Assembly: GCA_946617165.1 (NCBI GenBank)
Contig: CAMOJP010000013.1
Coordinates: 1-36,881, forward strand
Reading direction: 5' to 3'
Length of the DNA stretch: 36,881 bases
From: an uncultured Bacteroidales bacterium
GTDB lineage: Bacteria > Bacteroidota > Bacteroidia > Bacteroidales > Paludibacteraceae
In this document: one piece after another, positions 26,062 through 36,200 of the stretch
Position numbering within the stretch: the stretch's first letter is position 1
How the letters are laid out: every line of letters starts with the position of its first letter
Made by a program: the position numbers and the translations under genes
The notes under the pieces: model-generated
The model's input: the letters and a program-made list of their open reading frames with translations, nothing else
Told to the model about the DNA's origin: nothing
The model's database searches: none

Positions 26062-26853
26062 ATGGTCGGCTTTCAATTTGGCATAAAAGATATTATTGAT
26101 ATTCTCTTGGTGGCGCTCATCATGTACGAGATGTTCCGCCTCTTGCGCCGTTCGGGTGCGGTTAATCTCTTTTGGGGTATCTTGGCGTTTGTGATAGCCT
26201 GGTTCTTGGTAACGATGGTCTTCCAACTCGAACTCACCGGCGCACTCTTTGACCGTATCATTTCTGTCGGTGCCATCGCCCTTATTGTTATCTTCCAGGA
26301 GGAGATCCGCGGCTTCTTCTACCGTGTCGGAGCGCGGTTCACTAACTGGGGGCATCTCGGCCGTCGCGGAGCGCAGGCGGAACAGGATGTTGACCAGATT
26401 GTAATGGCGTGCGAGCATATGTCTAAAAACAAGACAGGAGCACTCATCGTTATTGCTAATGGCAGCGAACTCAAAGAATATGCCGATACCGGCGAATATA
26501 TCGACGCTGCAATCTCTACCGGCTTGATTGAGAATATATTCTTCAAGAACACCCCTCTTCATGACGGTGCACTTATTATCGTAGGCCATCGTTTGTACGC
26601 TGCGGCGTGTATCTTGCCTGTATCTAAACAGCAGAATATTCCTAAACAGTATGGCTTGCGGCACCGTGCGGCACTCGGATTAAGTGAAAAAAACTCCGAT
26701 TCCATCGCTATTGTCGTGTCTGAGGAGACCGGTCATATATCGGTTGCTAAAGAGGGCAAAATCCGTAACGTGACCCGCGACGAGTTGATACAACTCCTCT
26801 CCGGCGCCATGGTGGATAGTAGTAAGGATGTCAGAATATTTAATTTTAAGTGA
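26062..26853 (+). CDS. cdaA: Diadenylate cyclase CdaA (DacA)
   Basis: A 263-residue membrane enzyme that makes c-di-AMP from two ATP, controlling potassium and osmotic balance. Three transmembrane helices (about 10-27, 36-54, 62-80) precede the DAC domain, whose active-site motifs are HDGALII (DGA at 168-170) and RHRAALGLSE (RHR at 200-202). No CdaR regulator gene accompanies it, unlike the Firmicutes arrangement. It lies between folP and metG in one unit; metG begins 3 nt after its stop. Confidence 0.96.
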   Translation: MVGFQFGIKDIIDILLVALIMYEMFRLLRRSGAVNLFWGILAFVIAWFLVTMVFQLELTGALFDRIISVGAIALIVIFQEEIRGFFYRVGARFTNWGHLGRRGAQAEQDVDQIVMACEHMSKNKTGALIVIANGSELKEYADTGEYIDAAISTGLIENIFFKNTPLHDGALIIVGHRLYAAACILPVSKQQNIPKQYGLRHRAALGLSEKNSDSIAIVVSEETGHISVAKEGKIRNVTRDELIQLLSGAMVDSSKDVRIFNFK

Positions 26854-26856
26854 TAT

Positions 26857-28929
26857 ATGTTTAAACGTACTTTAGTAACTACGGCGCTTCCGTATGCCAA
26901 TGGTCCGGTTCATATCGGACATCTCGCAGGGGTCTATATCCCTGCAGATATCTACGTGCGCTACCTGCGTCTCAAGGGACGCGATGTCCTCTTCGTCGGT
27001 GGTAGTGATGAACACGGAGTGCCTGTAACAATCCGTGCCCGCAAAGAGGGCATCACTACCCAACAGGTGGTGGATCGCTATCATGAGTTGATTAAATCCA
27101 GTTTTGAGCGCTTCGGCATCTCCTTTGATGTCTATTCGCGCACTACCAGTAAGATTCACCATCAGATGGCGTCCGATTTCTTCCGTAAGTTATACGACGA
27201 TGGCAAGTTCATCGAGCAGACAACCGAGCAGTTCTACGACCCCGAGACCGGACATTTCCTTACTGACCGCAATATCCGCGGTGAATGTCCGCGTTGCCAT
27301 GCACAGGGTGCCTATGGGGACCAGTGCGAGAAATGCGGCTCGACTCTCTCACCCGAGGAACTCATTAATCCCTATAACGCCGAGACCGGAAACGCGCTCG
27401 TTAAAAAACCTACTTCCCACTGGTATCTGCCGCTCGACCAATACCAGCAGTGGCTCGAGAAATGGATTCTGGAGGAGCATAAGGAATGGCGTCCCAATGT
27501 CTATGGACAGTGCAAGTCGTGGCTCGACGGAGGACTGCGACCGCGTGCCGTAACGCGTGACCTCGACTGGGGTATTCCCGTGCCCGTAGAGGGCGCCGAA
27601 GGTAAAGTGCTCTACGTCTGGTTTGACGCACCTATCGGCTATATCTCCAACACCAAAGAACTCTGCGACGCACAGCCCGATAAATGGGGCAAGTGGGAGA
27701 CTTGGTGGAAGGATGAATCGACGCGTTTGATCCATTTCATCGGAAAAGACAATATCGTCTTCCATTGTATTGTCTTCCCCGCTATGCTTAAAGCCGAAGG
27801 CTCGTATATCCTGCCCGATAATGTGCCGAGTAACGAGTTCCTCAACCTCGAGGGCGACAAAATCTCCACCTCCCGCAACTGGGCGGTATGGCTCAACGAG
27901 TATCTCGACGATTTCCCCGGCAAGCAGGACGTGCTGCGCTATGTGCTCACGGCTAATGCACCGGAGACAAAAGATAACGACTTCACTTGGGCGGATTTCC
28001 AGGCGCGTAACAACAACGAACTCGTTGCTATCTACGGTAACTTCGTCAATCGCGCACTCGTCCTAACCAAGAAATACTTCGAGGGCAAAGTGCCTAAAAC
28101 TTCCGGTTTCACCGACTATGACCGCGCAACGATTGAGGAGTTTAAGAATGTCAAATCCCAACTCGAGACCCTGCTCGAGGACTTCAAGTTCCGCGATGCC
28201 CAGAAAGAGGCAATGAACTTAGCCCGTATCGGTAATAAGTATCTGGCTGATACTGAGCCGTGGAAGCTCGCTAAGACCGACATGGACCGCACCGCTACCG
28301 TGCTCAATCTCGCCCTGCAGATTGCTGCTAATCTCTCTATCGCTTTTGAACCTTTTCTCCCGATTTCATCGGACAAATTGCGTCATATGCTCTGCCTCGA
28401 AAAAGCCAACTGGGAAGACCTCGGCAGCTTGGACTTGCTCCGCGAGGGCGCGCCGCTTGGCGAAGTATCGCTCTTGTTCGAGAAGATTGAAGACGACGCT
28501 ATCCAAAATCAGTTGGACCGCCTCGCGCGTATTAAAGCCGAGAACGAAGCCGCAGCGAAAGAGGCTGAACTCGCTAACTGGAAACCCGCAGCCGTCAAGG
28601 CTGATACATCTATTGATGAATTTGACAAAATGGACATCCGCGTGGCTACCGTGCTGGACTGCCAACCCGTCAAGAAGTCCGAGCGTCTGCTGCAGTTTAA
28701 GTTAGACGATGGTATGGGTGGTCGCACTATCCTCAGCGGTATCGCGCAGTCGTATCCCGACCCGTCGGTGCTGGTCGGCAAGCAGGTGCTCTATATCGCT
28801 AATTTCCCGCCGCGTAAGATGATGGGTATGGAGAGTCAGGGCATGATTCTCTCCGCCGTCGATGCGGACGGTAAGTTAGTGGTCACCACTGTTTCCCGTC
28901 CCGTCCACCCCGGCGCCCAAGTCGGCTAA
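26857..28929 (+). CDS. metG: Methionyl-tRNA synthetase with C-terminal tRNA-binding domain
   Basis: A 690-residue class I synthetase. The catalytic domain has [14 protein letters not shown] (HIGH at 19-22), a connective zinc knuckle with two CxxC pairs (C144/C147 and C157/C160), and KISTS (335-339) in place of KMSKS, as in many MetG1 enzymes. After the anticodon-binding helical domain, a Trbp111/EMAPII-type OB fold (about 585-690, [16 protein letters not shown] and [11 protein letters not shown]) helps tRNA binding. It ends the folP-cdaA-metG unit and is followed by a perfect terminator. Confidence 0.97.
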   Translation: MFKRTLVTTALPYANGPVHIGHLAGVYIPADIYVRYLRLKGRDVLFVGGSDEHGVPVTIRARKEGITTQQVVDRYHELIKSSFERFGISFDVYSRTTSKIHHQMASDFFRKLYDDGKFIEQTTEQFYDPETGHFLTDRNIRGECPRCHAQGAYGDQCEKCGSTLSPEELINPYNAETGNALVKKPTSHWYLPLDQYQQWLEKWILEEHKEWRPNVYGQCKSWLDGGLRPRAVTRDLDWGIPVPVEGAEGKVLYVWFDAPIGYISNTKELCDAQPDKWGKWETWWKDESTRLIHFIGKDNIVFHCIVFPAMLKAEGSYILPDNVPSNEFLNLEGDKISTSRNWAVWLNEYLDDFPGKQDVLRYVLTANAPETKDNDFTWADFQARNNNELVAIYGNFVNRALVLTKKYFEGKVPKTSGFTDYDRATIEEFKNVKSQLETLLEDFKFRDAQKEAMNLARIGNKYLADTEPWKLAKTDMDRTATVLNLALQIAANLSIAFEPFLPISSDKLRHMLCLEKANWEDLGSLDLLREGAPLGEVSLLFEKIEDDAIQNQLDRLARIKAENEAAAKEAELANWKPAAVKADTSIDEFDKMDIRVATVLDCQPVKKSERLLQFKLDDGMGGRTILSGIAQSYPDPSVLVGKQVLYIANFPPRKMMGMESQGMILSAVDADGKLVVTTVSRPVHPGAQVG

Positions 28930-28957
28930 AACAAAATGGCGGCTGCCAGACGAAATG

Positions 28958-28988
28958 TGAGAGGATATTAGTCCTCTCATTTTTTTTT
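28958..28988 (+). terminator. Intrinsic terminator after metG
   Basis: A perfect 8-bp stem TGAGAGGA / TCCTCTCA with loop TATTAG (28966-28971) is followed by nine T (28980-28988), 28 nt after the metG stop codon. Confidence 0.93.
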
Positions 28989-28992
28989 CAGT

Positions 28993-29118
28993 CTTGCCTT
29001 CCTATGCTATCTAGGCTTCCTAGGACTCCTAGGCTTCCTAGGTTTTCTAGGTTTTCTAGGCCATCTAGGACCCCTAGCCCCCCTAGCCCCCCTAGGCTTC
29101 CTAGTCTGCCTATTCCCC
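28993..29118. repeat. 9-bp tandem array with CTAGG core, about 14 units
   Basis: Contiguous 9-bp units run from about 28993 to 29118. The core units (29011-29109) all begin CTAG; common forms are CTAGGCTTC, CTAGGTTTT, CTAGGACTC and CTAGCCCCC. Outer units are degenerate (CTATGCTAT, CTATTCCCC). The tetranucleotide CTAG occurs 11 times in 99 bp. The array sits between the metG terminator and the next promoter and has no coding signal. Confidence 0.93.
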
Positions 29119-29176
29119 CTCTTTATCCTCCAAAAATGCACTTTCCGCAACAAAAATAATTTTTTTGCACAAAATA

Positions 29177-29208
29177 TTTGCATATTATTACAAAAAGTAG
29201 TAATTTTG
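29177..29208 (+). promoter_or_regulatory. Promoter of the structured RNA / leader
   Basis: TTTG at 29177-29180 and TAATTTTG at 29201-29208 are separated by exactly 20 nt, matching the Bacteroidota promoter. No convincing start codon and gene follow for about 380 nt, implying a non-coding RNA or a long 5' leader. Confidence 0.8.
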
Positions 29209-29549
29209 CGGCAGATTGTGCATATGAGTGTGCATATAATGCATGCGCGACTGCATTTAATCGCGTTTCCACGCCGGGGAGGGAACTTCTCCTATGGGGT
29301 GGAGAAGACATATTGAAAAAGACGTTTATTGACGTTGTTTGCGGCTCTCAAAAACTTCGCAACTTTTTGTCATCAGCCAAAGACGAGCAATGAATGTCCT
29401 CGGGATGTGTAAATCTCGTGTACGTATGCCATAGGGCGTACTGTACCATTTACATATTCGGCGTGGACTTCGGTTGTTTTTTTACTCTGATGACGGGCAT
29501 GCGAAGGCCTTTGGGAGCGTGAAGAAAAACTGAACTTCACGCTTTTTTT
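29209..29549 (+). ncRNA. Candidate structured RNA or attenuating 5' leader
   Basis: This stretch has its own promoter, no credible reading frame and an intrinsic terminator at its end. Near the start TGTGCATAT is repeated at 29217 and 29229. A hairpin CTTCTCC / GGAGAAG follows near 29288-29309. The strongest element is a hairpin at 29404-29458: an 11-bp helix (GATGTGTAAAT with ATTTACATATT, with G-U pairs), a small internal loop, then an 11-bp helix (GTACGTATGCC with GGCGTAC and GTAC, one bulge) capped by ATAG. Outer segments CCAAAG (29377-29382) and CTTTGG (29509-29514) can close the rod. It could be a small RNA (a 6S-like rod is one idea) or a regulatory leader for the gene at 29594. I do not recognise a known family. 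Confidence 0.6.
29516..29549 (+). terminator. Intrinsic terminator upstream of the 29594 gene
   Basis: A perfect 9-bp stem AGCGTGAAG / CTTCACGCT with a 10-nt loop is followed by T to 29549. It ends 44 nt before the next ATG, so it either ends a stand-alone RNA or gates expression of that gene. Confidence 0.92.
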
Positions 29550-29593
29550 ATGTCTATAGGTGAGTAATTAACTGAATAAATATAATACGGAAT

Positions 29594-29995
29594 ATGAAAA
29601 CACATTCTATTTTAATTGTTACGTTAGTTTTAGTTTCGCTGTCATTGACGACAGCTGTTGTGGCACAATCAGAATGGTCTAATTCCTATCAGGACCAATC
29701 GGATGTGCATATGTATAGTGGGAATGCGCCAACGATGCAGTTGAATAGCTACACTCCTTATCGGTCGCAGATTTACGAAGTTGGAACAATGAATGCTCCT
29801 TCCGACTTCTCTGATCCCTCTGCCGGTTCTTCTACTTCAAACAGACCTCGTCCTCGTAAGTTAGGTGGTGGTACGGACCCGGGTGAACAATCCGAAAATT
29901 CTCCTGTTGGCGAACCGTGGGTAATGGCTCTCTTTGCATTAGTGGCAACTGCTGTTATTGCTGTGCGACGTCAACTCAAGGCAAAGAAAGACTGA
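29594..29995 (+). CDS. Small secreted protein with C-terminal motif-TM-basic tail
   Basis: A 133-residue protein of unknown function. It has a Sec signal peptide (1-24, cleavage after VVAQ), a short polar Ser/Asn/Tyr/Pro-rich mature region with no recognisable fold, a Pro/Arg/Gly-rich linker (NRPRPRKLGGGTDPGEQ), and a C-terminal tail with PVGEPWVM, a hydrophobic span (ALFALVATAVIAV) and basic end RRQLKAKKD. This three-part tail looks like the CTERM-type sorting signals processed by exosortase/rhombosortase-like enzymes, though it matches none I can name. No promoter lies between the upstream terminator and its ATG. It precedes the giant T9SS-like protein. Confidence 0.75.
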   Translation: MKTHSILIVTLVLVSLSLTTAVVAQSEWSNSYQDQSDVHMYSGNAPTMQLNSYTPYRSQIYEVGTMNAPSDFSDPSAGSSTSNRPRPRKLGGGTDPGEQSENSPVGEPWVMALFALVATAVIAVRRQLKAKKD

Positions 29996-30016
29996 TTTAA
30001 CAAATAGTCGGAACTT

Positions 30017-30093
30017 ATCACCGACCGATGACCGAGACAAGACCGAGAGATGACCGAGACAATATCGAGACAATATCGAGAGATAACCGATAT
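30017..30093. repeat. 11-bp tandem array, seven units
   Basis: Units are in exact 11-nt register: ATCACCGACCG, ATGACCGAGAC, AAGACCGAGAG, ATGACCGAGAC, AATATCGAGAC, AATATCGAGAG, ATAACCGATAT. The array starts about 20 nt after the stop of the small secreted protein. It shares its 11-nt period, but not an obvious sequence, with the array at 10172-10262. The rest of the gap to 30267 is AT-rich and shows no clear promoter. Confidence 0.9.
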
Positions 30094-30267
30094 AAAAACT
30101 ATTCGTTTGTCCCGCTAAAAATATATATAAATAGATCGATACAAAATGTTATTCAGCTCAGCAGCGACTATGGATTTTATGTGGCATCCTTGATTGAGAG
30201 ATTAGTGCTGCAAGAAGGAGAATTGTTATAATCAACGCAAATAATTAACAACCAAAAATACAAAACA

Positions 30268-33200
30268 ATGAAAACTAAAATCTTAAATCAACTCTTTTCG
30301 AGTTGCAAAAAGTGGAAAACACTCGTATTAATTAGCATGCTCCTCACCCTCGGTGTCGGACAGATGTGGGGTGTAGATTTTACGGGTGGTAAAATCTACT
30401 TTAGGAATGATGTGACCAAATGGACAACCGCCCATATTCAAATCTTTGCGCATCAGTCCGGTTATACATGGGTTTCTGGCTCTATGAGCAGTGTCCCAAA
30501 TACAAAGCTGTATTATATCAATGCTTCATGTAACTGGGGAGGCTTCAATGGTTATCGTATCTGCGGAAACGCAAGTGCATGGAATTCAGGTTCTTTTACA
30601 GATCAAGGTAGTAGTACGAAGTATACAAATAAGAACACTTCATATGGTTTGAACAGTGGTAGTATTTATTTAATTACTCCAGCTAGCGCAAGTAATGGTT
30701 GTAGTATAACACCTACATACTATAGCTCAAATGACAATTTCCTAAAATATACTGCCACTGCAAAAGTTAAAACAAGCACCAATGGCTCAAGCTACACGAC
30801 TGTAACGACTGGAACTTGGCCTGCGACAGTTAATATCAAAGGTACGTATCTCTCAGGCGACGGTGCTACAACACGTTCCGATGTTTCCACAAATAGCGGT
30901 GCTTCAGGCTCCTACGACGCAGTTGCTACTGGTTTAATAACCATGACCTATTCTTCATTGAGTAGCGATTACGCTTTTGCTGGATGGGGTACTGGTAATA
31001 CGCCATCCTCCACAAATGAATCGTATGAATATAATATCGATAAAGCAACGACCGTCTATGCTTTCTTTAAGAAAAAATATACCGTTACTTTCGATGCTAA
31101 TGGGCATGGAACAGCCCCCTCTTCTCAAACGATAGTAGCCGGAGGGAAAGCGTCCACTCCGACTGCTCCGACAGCAGCTGGTTGGACATTTGGCGGATGG
31201 TATAAGGAAGCTGAGTGTACAAATGCGTGGAACTTCAGCACTGACGTAGTTACGGCCAACACAATTCTCTATGCAAAATGGACAGAAGATGCTGTTTATT
31301 ATACGGTTAACTACGGTGTCCATTCATCAGGGAACGGAACGCTCGCCGCTAAGAACACGTCCACTTCAGCATCTATAGCTACTGGGGCAAGTATATTAAG
31401 TGGTACCAGTGTTACCTTCACCGCGACTCCTTCAACCGGCTATACAGTAGAAGGGTGGTATACTAATTCTGCTTGTTCTTCAGGTAAGCATGATGCCGGT
31501 AACACATCATACGTTACTACCATATCTGCAGCAACCAATGTTTATGTAAAGTTTGTAGAGAAAACTTGGTCGGTGGCATTTGCAGCTGAAACGGGTGGAT
31601 CGGTAACAACGCCTGCGGCTACGCCACAGACAGTTGGACAATTAACAGGTATTAATATTGCAGCAACTCCAAGTACAGGCTATACGTTCAAGCAATGGAC
31701 GATTACTAGTGGTAGTGGTTCATTTACATCTGCTGCAACGACCAATAGTAATAAATTCAAACCGACTGCTGCTTCGACGATTACCGCTTCGTTTAATGAA
31801 ACCAAATCAACTATTACGGTAACTACTGCGACATCTTCACAGGGTTCGCTGAAGTTCGGAAGTACCGCAAAAAGTTGGGGCACGACGGCATCGTTAGGTG
31901 TCGCAACTAAGCAAAATATCACGGCAACTGCAGCAAGTGGTTATAAATTTGTTCGTTGGGATTTGTCCGGTGCTGCTGCAACATCATCTTCAACGACAAG
32001 CGCTACTATTACTTTGAAGGCTGATGGTTCAGGCGATACCGGTACTGCTACCGCTGTATTTGAAGAGGATTTGAGTTCTCCGTGGATTGTAGCCGGTGGA
32101 AATAAGATTGTTACCACCGGAACTACTTGGCGTACCACAGCAGATGCCAACAACACCATGTTCAAGAAAACCGGGCACTCCACAGAAAGTGTTGTTTACT
32201 TTACCGTGCCGGTTACAACTGTTTGTTCGGGTGATAACAATGGGAACTTCCAGTTCAAGATTTATAACACCAGTACCTCAACGTGGTATAGTCTTGGAGC
32301 GGACGGATCTTCATACTATCTGCTAAAAGCCGAAGGTGGTAAAGCAAAATCATTAGTGACGGACGGAAAGAACATTGAGTTGCGTGCGTATGTTACAGGA
32401 AATTATGAGTTTAAGTTGGACTATTCTACATCTACACCTAAACTGACAGTTACTTGGCCTGTATATAACCAACTGCGTTTCTACTCCGCTCAAACGGGTG
32501 GTACCGGAACAAACACCTATGATTTCAATACCGCATCAACTCCTTGGACAAAGACTGTTAACCTGACAGCCGGATCTACATATTGGTTTAAGGTTATTGA
32601 GGATTCAGAGTTCTTTGGTAATACAGGCACTATGACTCGAACTAATAGTTCTAATTGGACGATGAGTAATGTGACTGAGAATTGTGGAATTACTCCAGAT
32701 TTCGATGGTGACTATACATTCTCATATAATCCAACTACGAATGTACTATCTGTTACCTATCCCGTAGCATATAAATTGACGTATGATATTGGAACAGTTA
32801 AGGGAGGAAACGGATCGATTACTTCCAGTCCAACAACATCAAGCGGTAGTTATGTACTGAGTGGAAATAGCGTGACGCTGACAGCTCCTGATGCTAAAAC
32901 AGGTTATACTTGGAAAGGTTGGTATCTGGCAGCAGATGGTTCCGGCACGCGGCAAAGCTCTGCAAAAGCATATGCAGTGACGATGAACGCGGACAAGACG
33001 TTATACGCTTGCTACAATTTAGTTACTTATACCATTACCTATAATTTGAATGGTGGTACTAATCCTGTTAGTCCTGCTCCGCCAACATCTTACACAATTG
33101 AGAGCGCAAATATTGCCTTACCAACTCCAACCAAAGAGGGGTATGTATTTGCAGGATGGTACTCGGACTCAGAGTTAACGACTCCCGTAAGTACTATCCC

Positions 33201-36200
33201 TACCGGTTCTACCGGGAATAAGGCTTTCTGGGCAAAATGGGATCAAAAAGGAACATACACTATCTACTATTACAACAAAGATAGTTGGGCTAATACACAT
33301 GCTTACATCTGGGATGGTGGAAGTGGTACTAATGAGAGGGCATGGCCTGGTGAGCAAATGTTTATACACCAAGGCAAAGTGTATAAACATGACTATGTTT
33401 TATCTACTGTTTCGTACGATAAAGTGATATTTAACAATGGTTTATCCGGTGGTGACGAAAGAAAAACCGCTGATTTGAATATCGCCGATGGTTTGGGTGG
33501 TAACCAGTGGTTTTATAATCCTAATGATGCCTCTGTCGATGCTGGTAGTATCCATCACGGTTGGTCACAATATATCATGGTGGCCGACTTCCCAACAACC
33601 AAACAAGTTGCTGTAGTTGGTGAAAAGATCACCATTGAGCCTGTCATATCATGGGCGGATGTCATTGAATTTGATGATATCACCATCACTGCCACTAAAA
33701 CCAGCGGTTCTTCAAATATCACTGCTATGGCAGCAGGTACAAAGATAATAGCAACAGCTACGGCTGCCGGTGAAGCAACGTACACAGTGACCTACTCTTA
33801 CTCCACAACTACAATTACCAAGACATTGACTCTTCAATTCACGGCTGGTATAACAGTTCAAGCCAAGATAGCAACGACTGATACATATTGGACGGATACC
33901 GATAAAGAAAAGATTCACTATTGGGGAACCGGTATAGCTGGAGATATTACCATGACTTGGATAAAGAATGATGGAGATTATAATTATTATCAAGCCCTTG
34001 TGCCATTAGACACTGATAGTAAAACGAATTTCTTGTTCTATTATGACTATATGAAAGATGAAGGCTCTACAAAGTGGCATCAAACGGATAATATCACAAA
34101 TGTTACTGCAGACTGCTGCTACACAATTAGTTTCAGTAGTGAGACGGCTCATAGTACGAAGAGTGGAGGAGCCGGAATATGTAGTGATAGTTACCAATTG
34201 GTTATCACAATGGGTTCGGGTGATATATACACTTCAAATATTGTAACCTCTAGTGACGAGATTGTTTCCTTCTTTGCACCTTCCAACGCAAACGAGTCTA
34301 AGACATATCGTCAAGGAACAGTGACACTGGAGCACAATGGCGCTACAGTGGCTACCCTTCCGGCTAATATCTTTAACGCTTCCGGCGTATATACCGCTAA
34401 AATAAAGACAACATCTCCTTACGGATTAACGAATCTCGCTCTCTATGAGGGTAATTATTATATCCGTACAGATGGCGCTGACGGCGGTTGGGATAACTAC
34501 ACAACCAATCCTGATAACCTCATGACGGAGTTTACACGTAACTCCAACTTCCCGAATGAGACATTCAGTTACTATTGGGTGAAGAACGTCGCTAAAAATA
34601 AAACCGAAAATATCAAAGCTACCGTCGCTAACGACTATAACCCTGTCCTCTGTAATTTCACAGCAGACGAAACCGCTAATGCGGCCGATGGTGTGAACCT
34701 GCGCTTTGGTTATGAACCGACTACCAACGACATAGTGCGCGGTATCATCGGAGGTGCTACAACCAATAACTTCCTCAATATCATCTGCGCTGATGGAAGC
34801 CAAATCTATAAGGAAATGGCTTGCACCACACTGCTCAACGAAACACTATATGCCTCCAGCCCAGGTGACTCGAAGTTCCAAGATAAGTCTAACTGGGTAT
34901 ATGAGGTTATTGTGTATGCTAAAATAGATGCTTCTCACCCCGTAGCTAATGTGGTTCTTAAATCCTATTACTATGGTATCCATTACCTCTTAGGAATGGT
35001 TAAAGACTCCTATGGACGCGAGACATCTACTCCTGTCTCCTTCCCTGTAATCAAAACAGGTACAACACCGGGTGTATATGGACTACGTGTCGTATATGAC
35101 TTCAAGACAAACCGCCTCTTCGCGGCTTGGGCTCCTGCTGACCGCGTAATCGATGGCGTGCTGGATGTCGATGCTGATGTGATGTTCCTGCGCCATGAGG
35201 ATGGCGATGCGGCTCAGATAAGCTTCAAGACAGACGAGGCCAAAGTAACGGACATCAAGCAGGCTATCTTCGCCCTTGAACTGGATAACGAAAAAGCACC
35301 TAAAGGATCCGGCAATATAGAACGTCACTATTTCATCTCCTTGCCGTTTGACTGCAAGGTAAGCAATATCTTCGGTATAGGTGGATTTATGAACTATTGG
35401 GGTATTCAACGCTACAACGGCGCTAAACGCGCGCAAATAGGTTGGTTCCAAGAAACTCCGACCTTCTGGGAATGGTTAAGCGCTGACGATGTGATGCAAG
35501 CTGGAGAAGGATACCTCCTCTCTGTAGATAAAAAAGCACTGCAGAATGATGGCGTTTGGAAAGATGGTATCGTTTACCAGAAACAAGAAACAATCATCAA
35601 TCCCGCTACACACAAACCCTATAAGGCTGTTGATGGTACAGACTCCGTCGCTTGGGTAACCTATACCGACGGCTCACTGCTCACAATGTACTTCCCTTCT
35701 ACAACATCAGGCTTTACAATCACGCCGGCTACCGGAGAGGCCCTGACACTTACTTATCCTGATCAGCCATGCTCAATCACGCGGGAGAACAGAGATAAAA
35801 AAGATAGTAACTGGAAATGTATCGGTACACCGGGATATAAGAATATCACTATCTCTAACTACTCACAATCAAGTCCCGAATTGGTAGAGAACGCTGCGCC
35901 TAACTTCCTCTATGTCTTCAACGAACAAACATCAGGAGCGCAATACGCAAAAGGTACTTATAGCGTAACAAACGGTAGAACATTTACCTACCACTCCTTT
36001 AACTCCTATATGGTTCAGTTCGCAGGAACAGTTGATTGGGCGCAATATTCCAAAGGCACAGAGGTCTCACCGATTGCTCCCAAACGCATAGTAGCTGCTG
36101 AGGAAAAAACTACCGATGTACAACTAAACCTGATGGGTGCTGATAACAACGAACTGGACCGTACATTCGTTTGGATGCGCGAGAACGCAACTATAGGCTT

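Noticed and set aside
29178..29393. 71-codon + strand frame over the structured RNA
   Set aside because: It starts inside the -33 box of the promoter, so its own transcript would lack the start codon. Its composition is not protein-like.
29209..29549. tmRNA, RNase P RNA or SRP RNA
   Set aside because: The conserved cores of these RNAs are not visible, so I left the element unnamed.
30028..30231. 67-codon + strand reading frame (MTETRPRDDRDN...) before the giant gene
   Set aside because: Its first third is translated 11-bp repeat and the rest is AT-rich sequence with no recognisable domain, promoter or signal. It is probably chance, though a small protein cannot be excluded.
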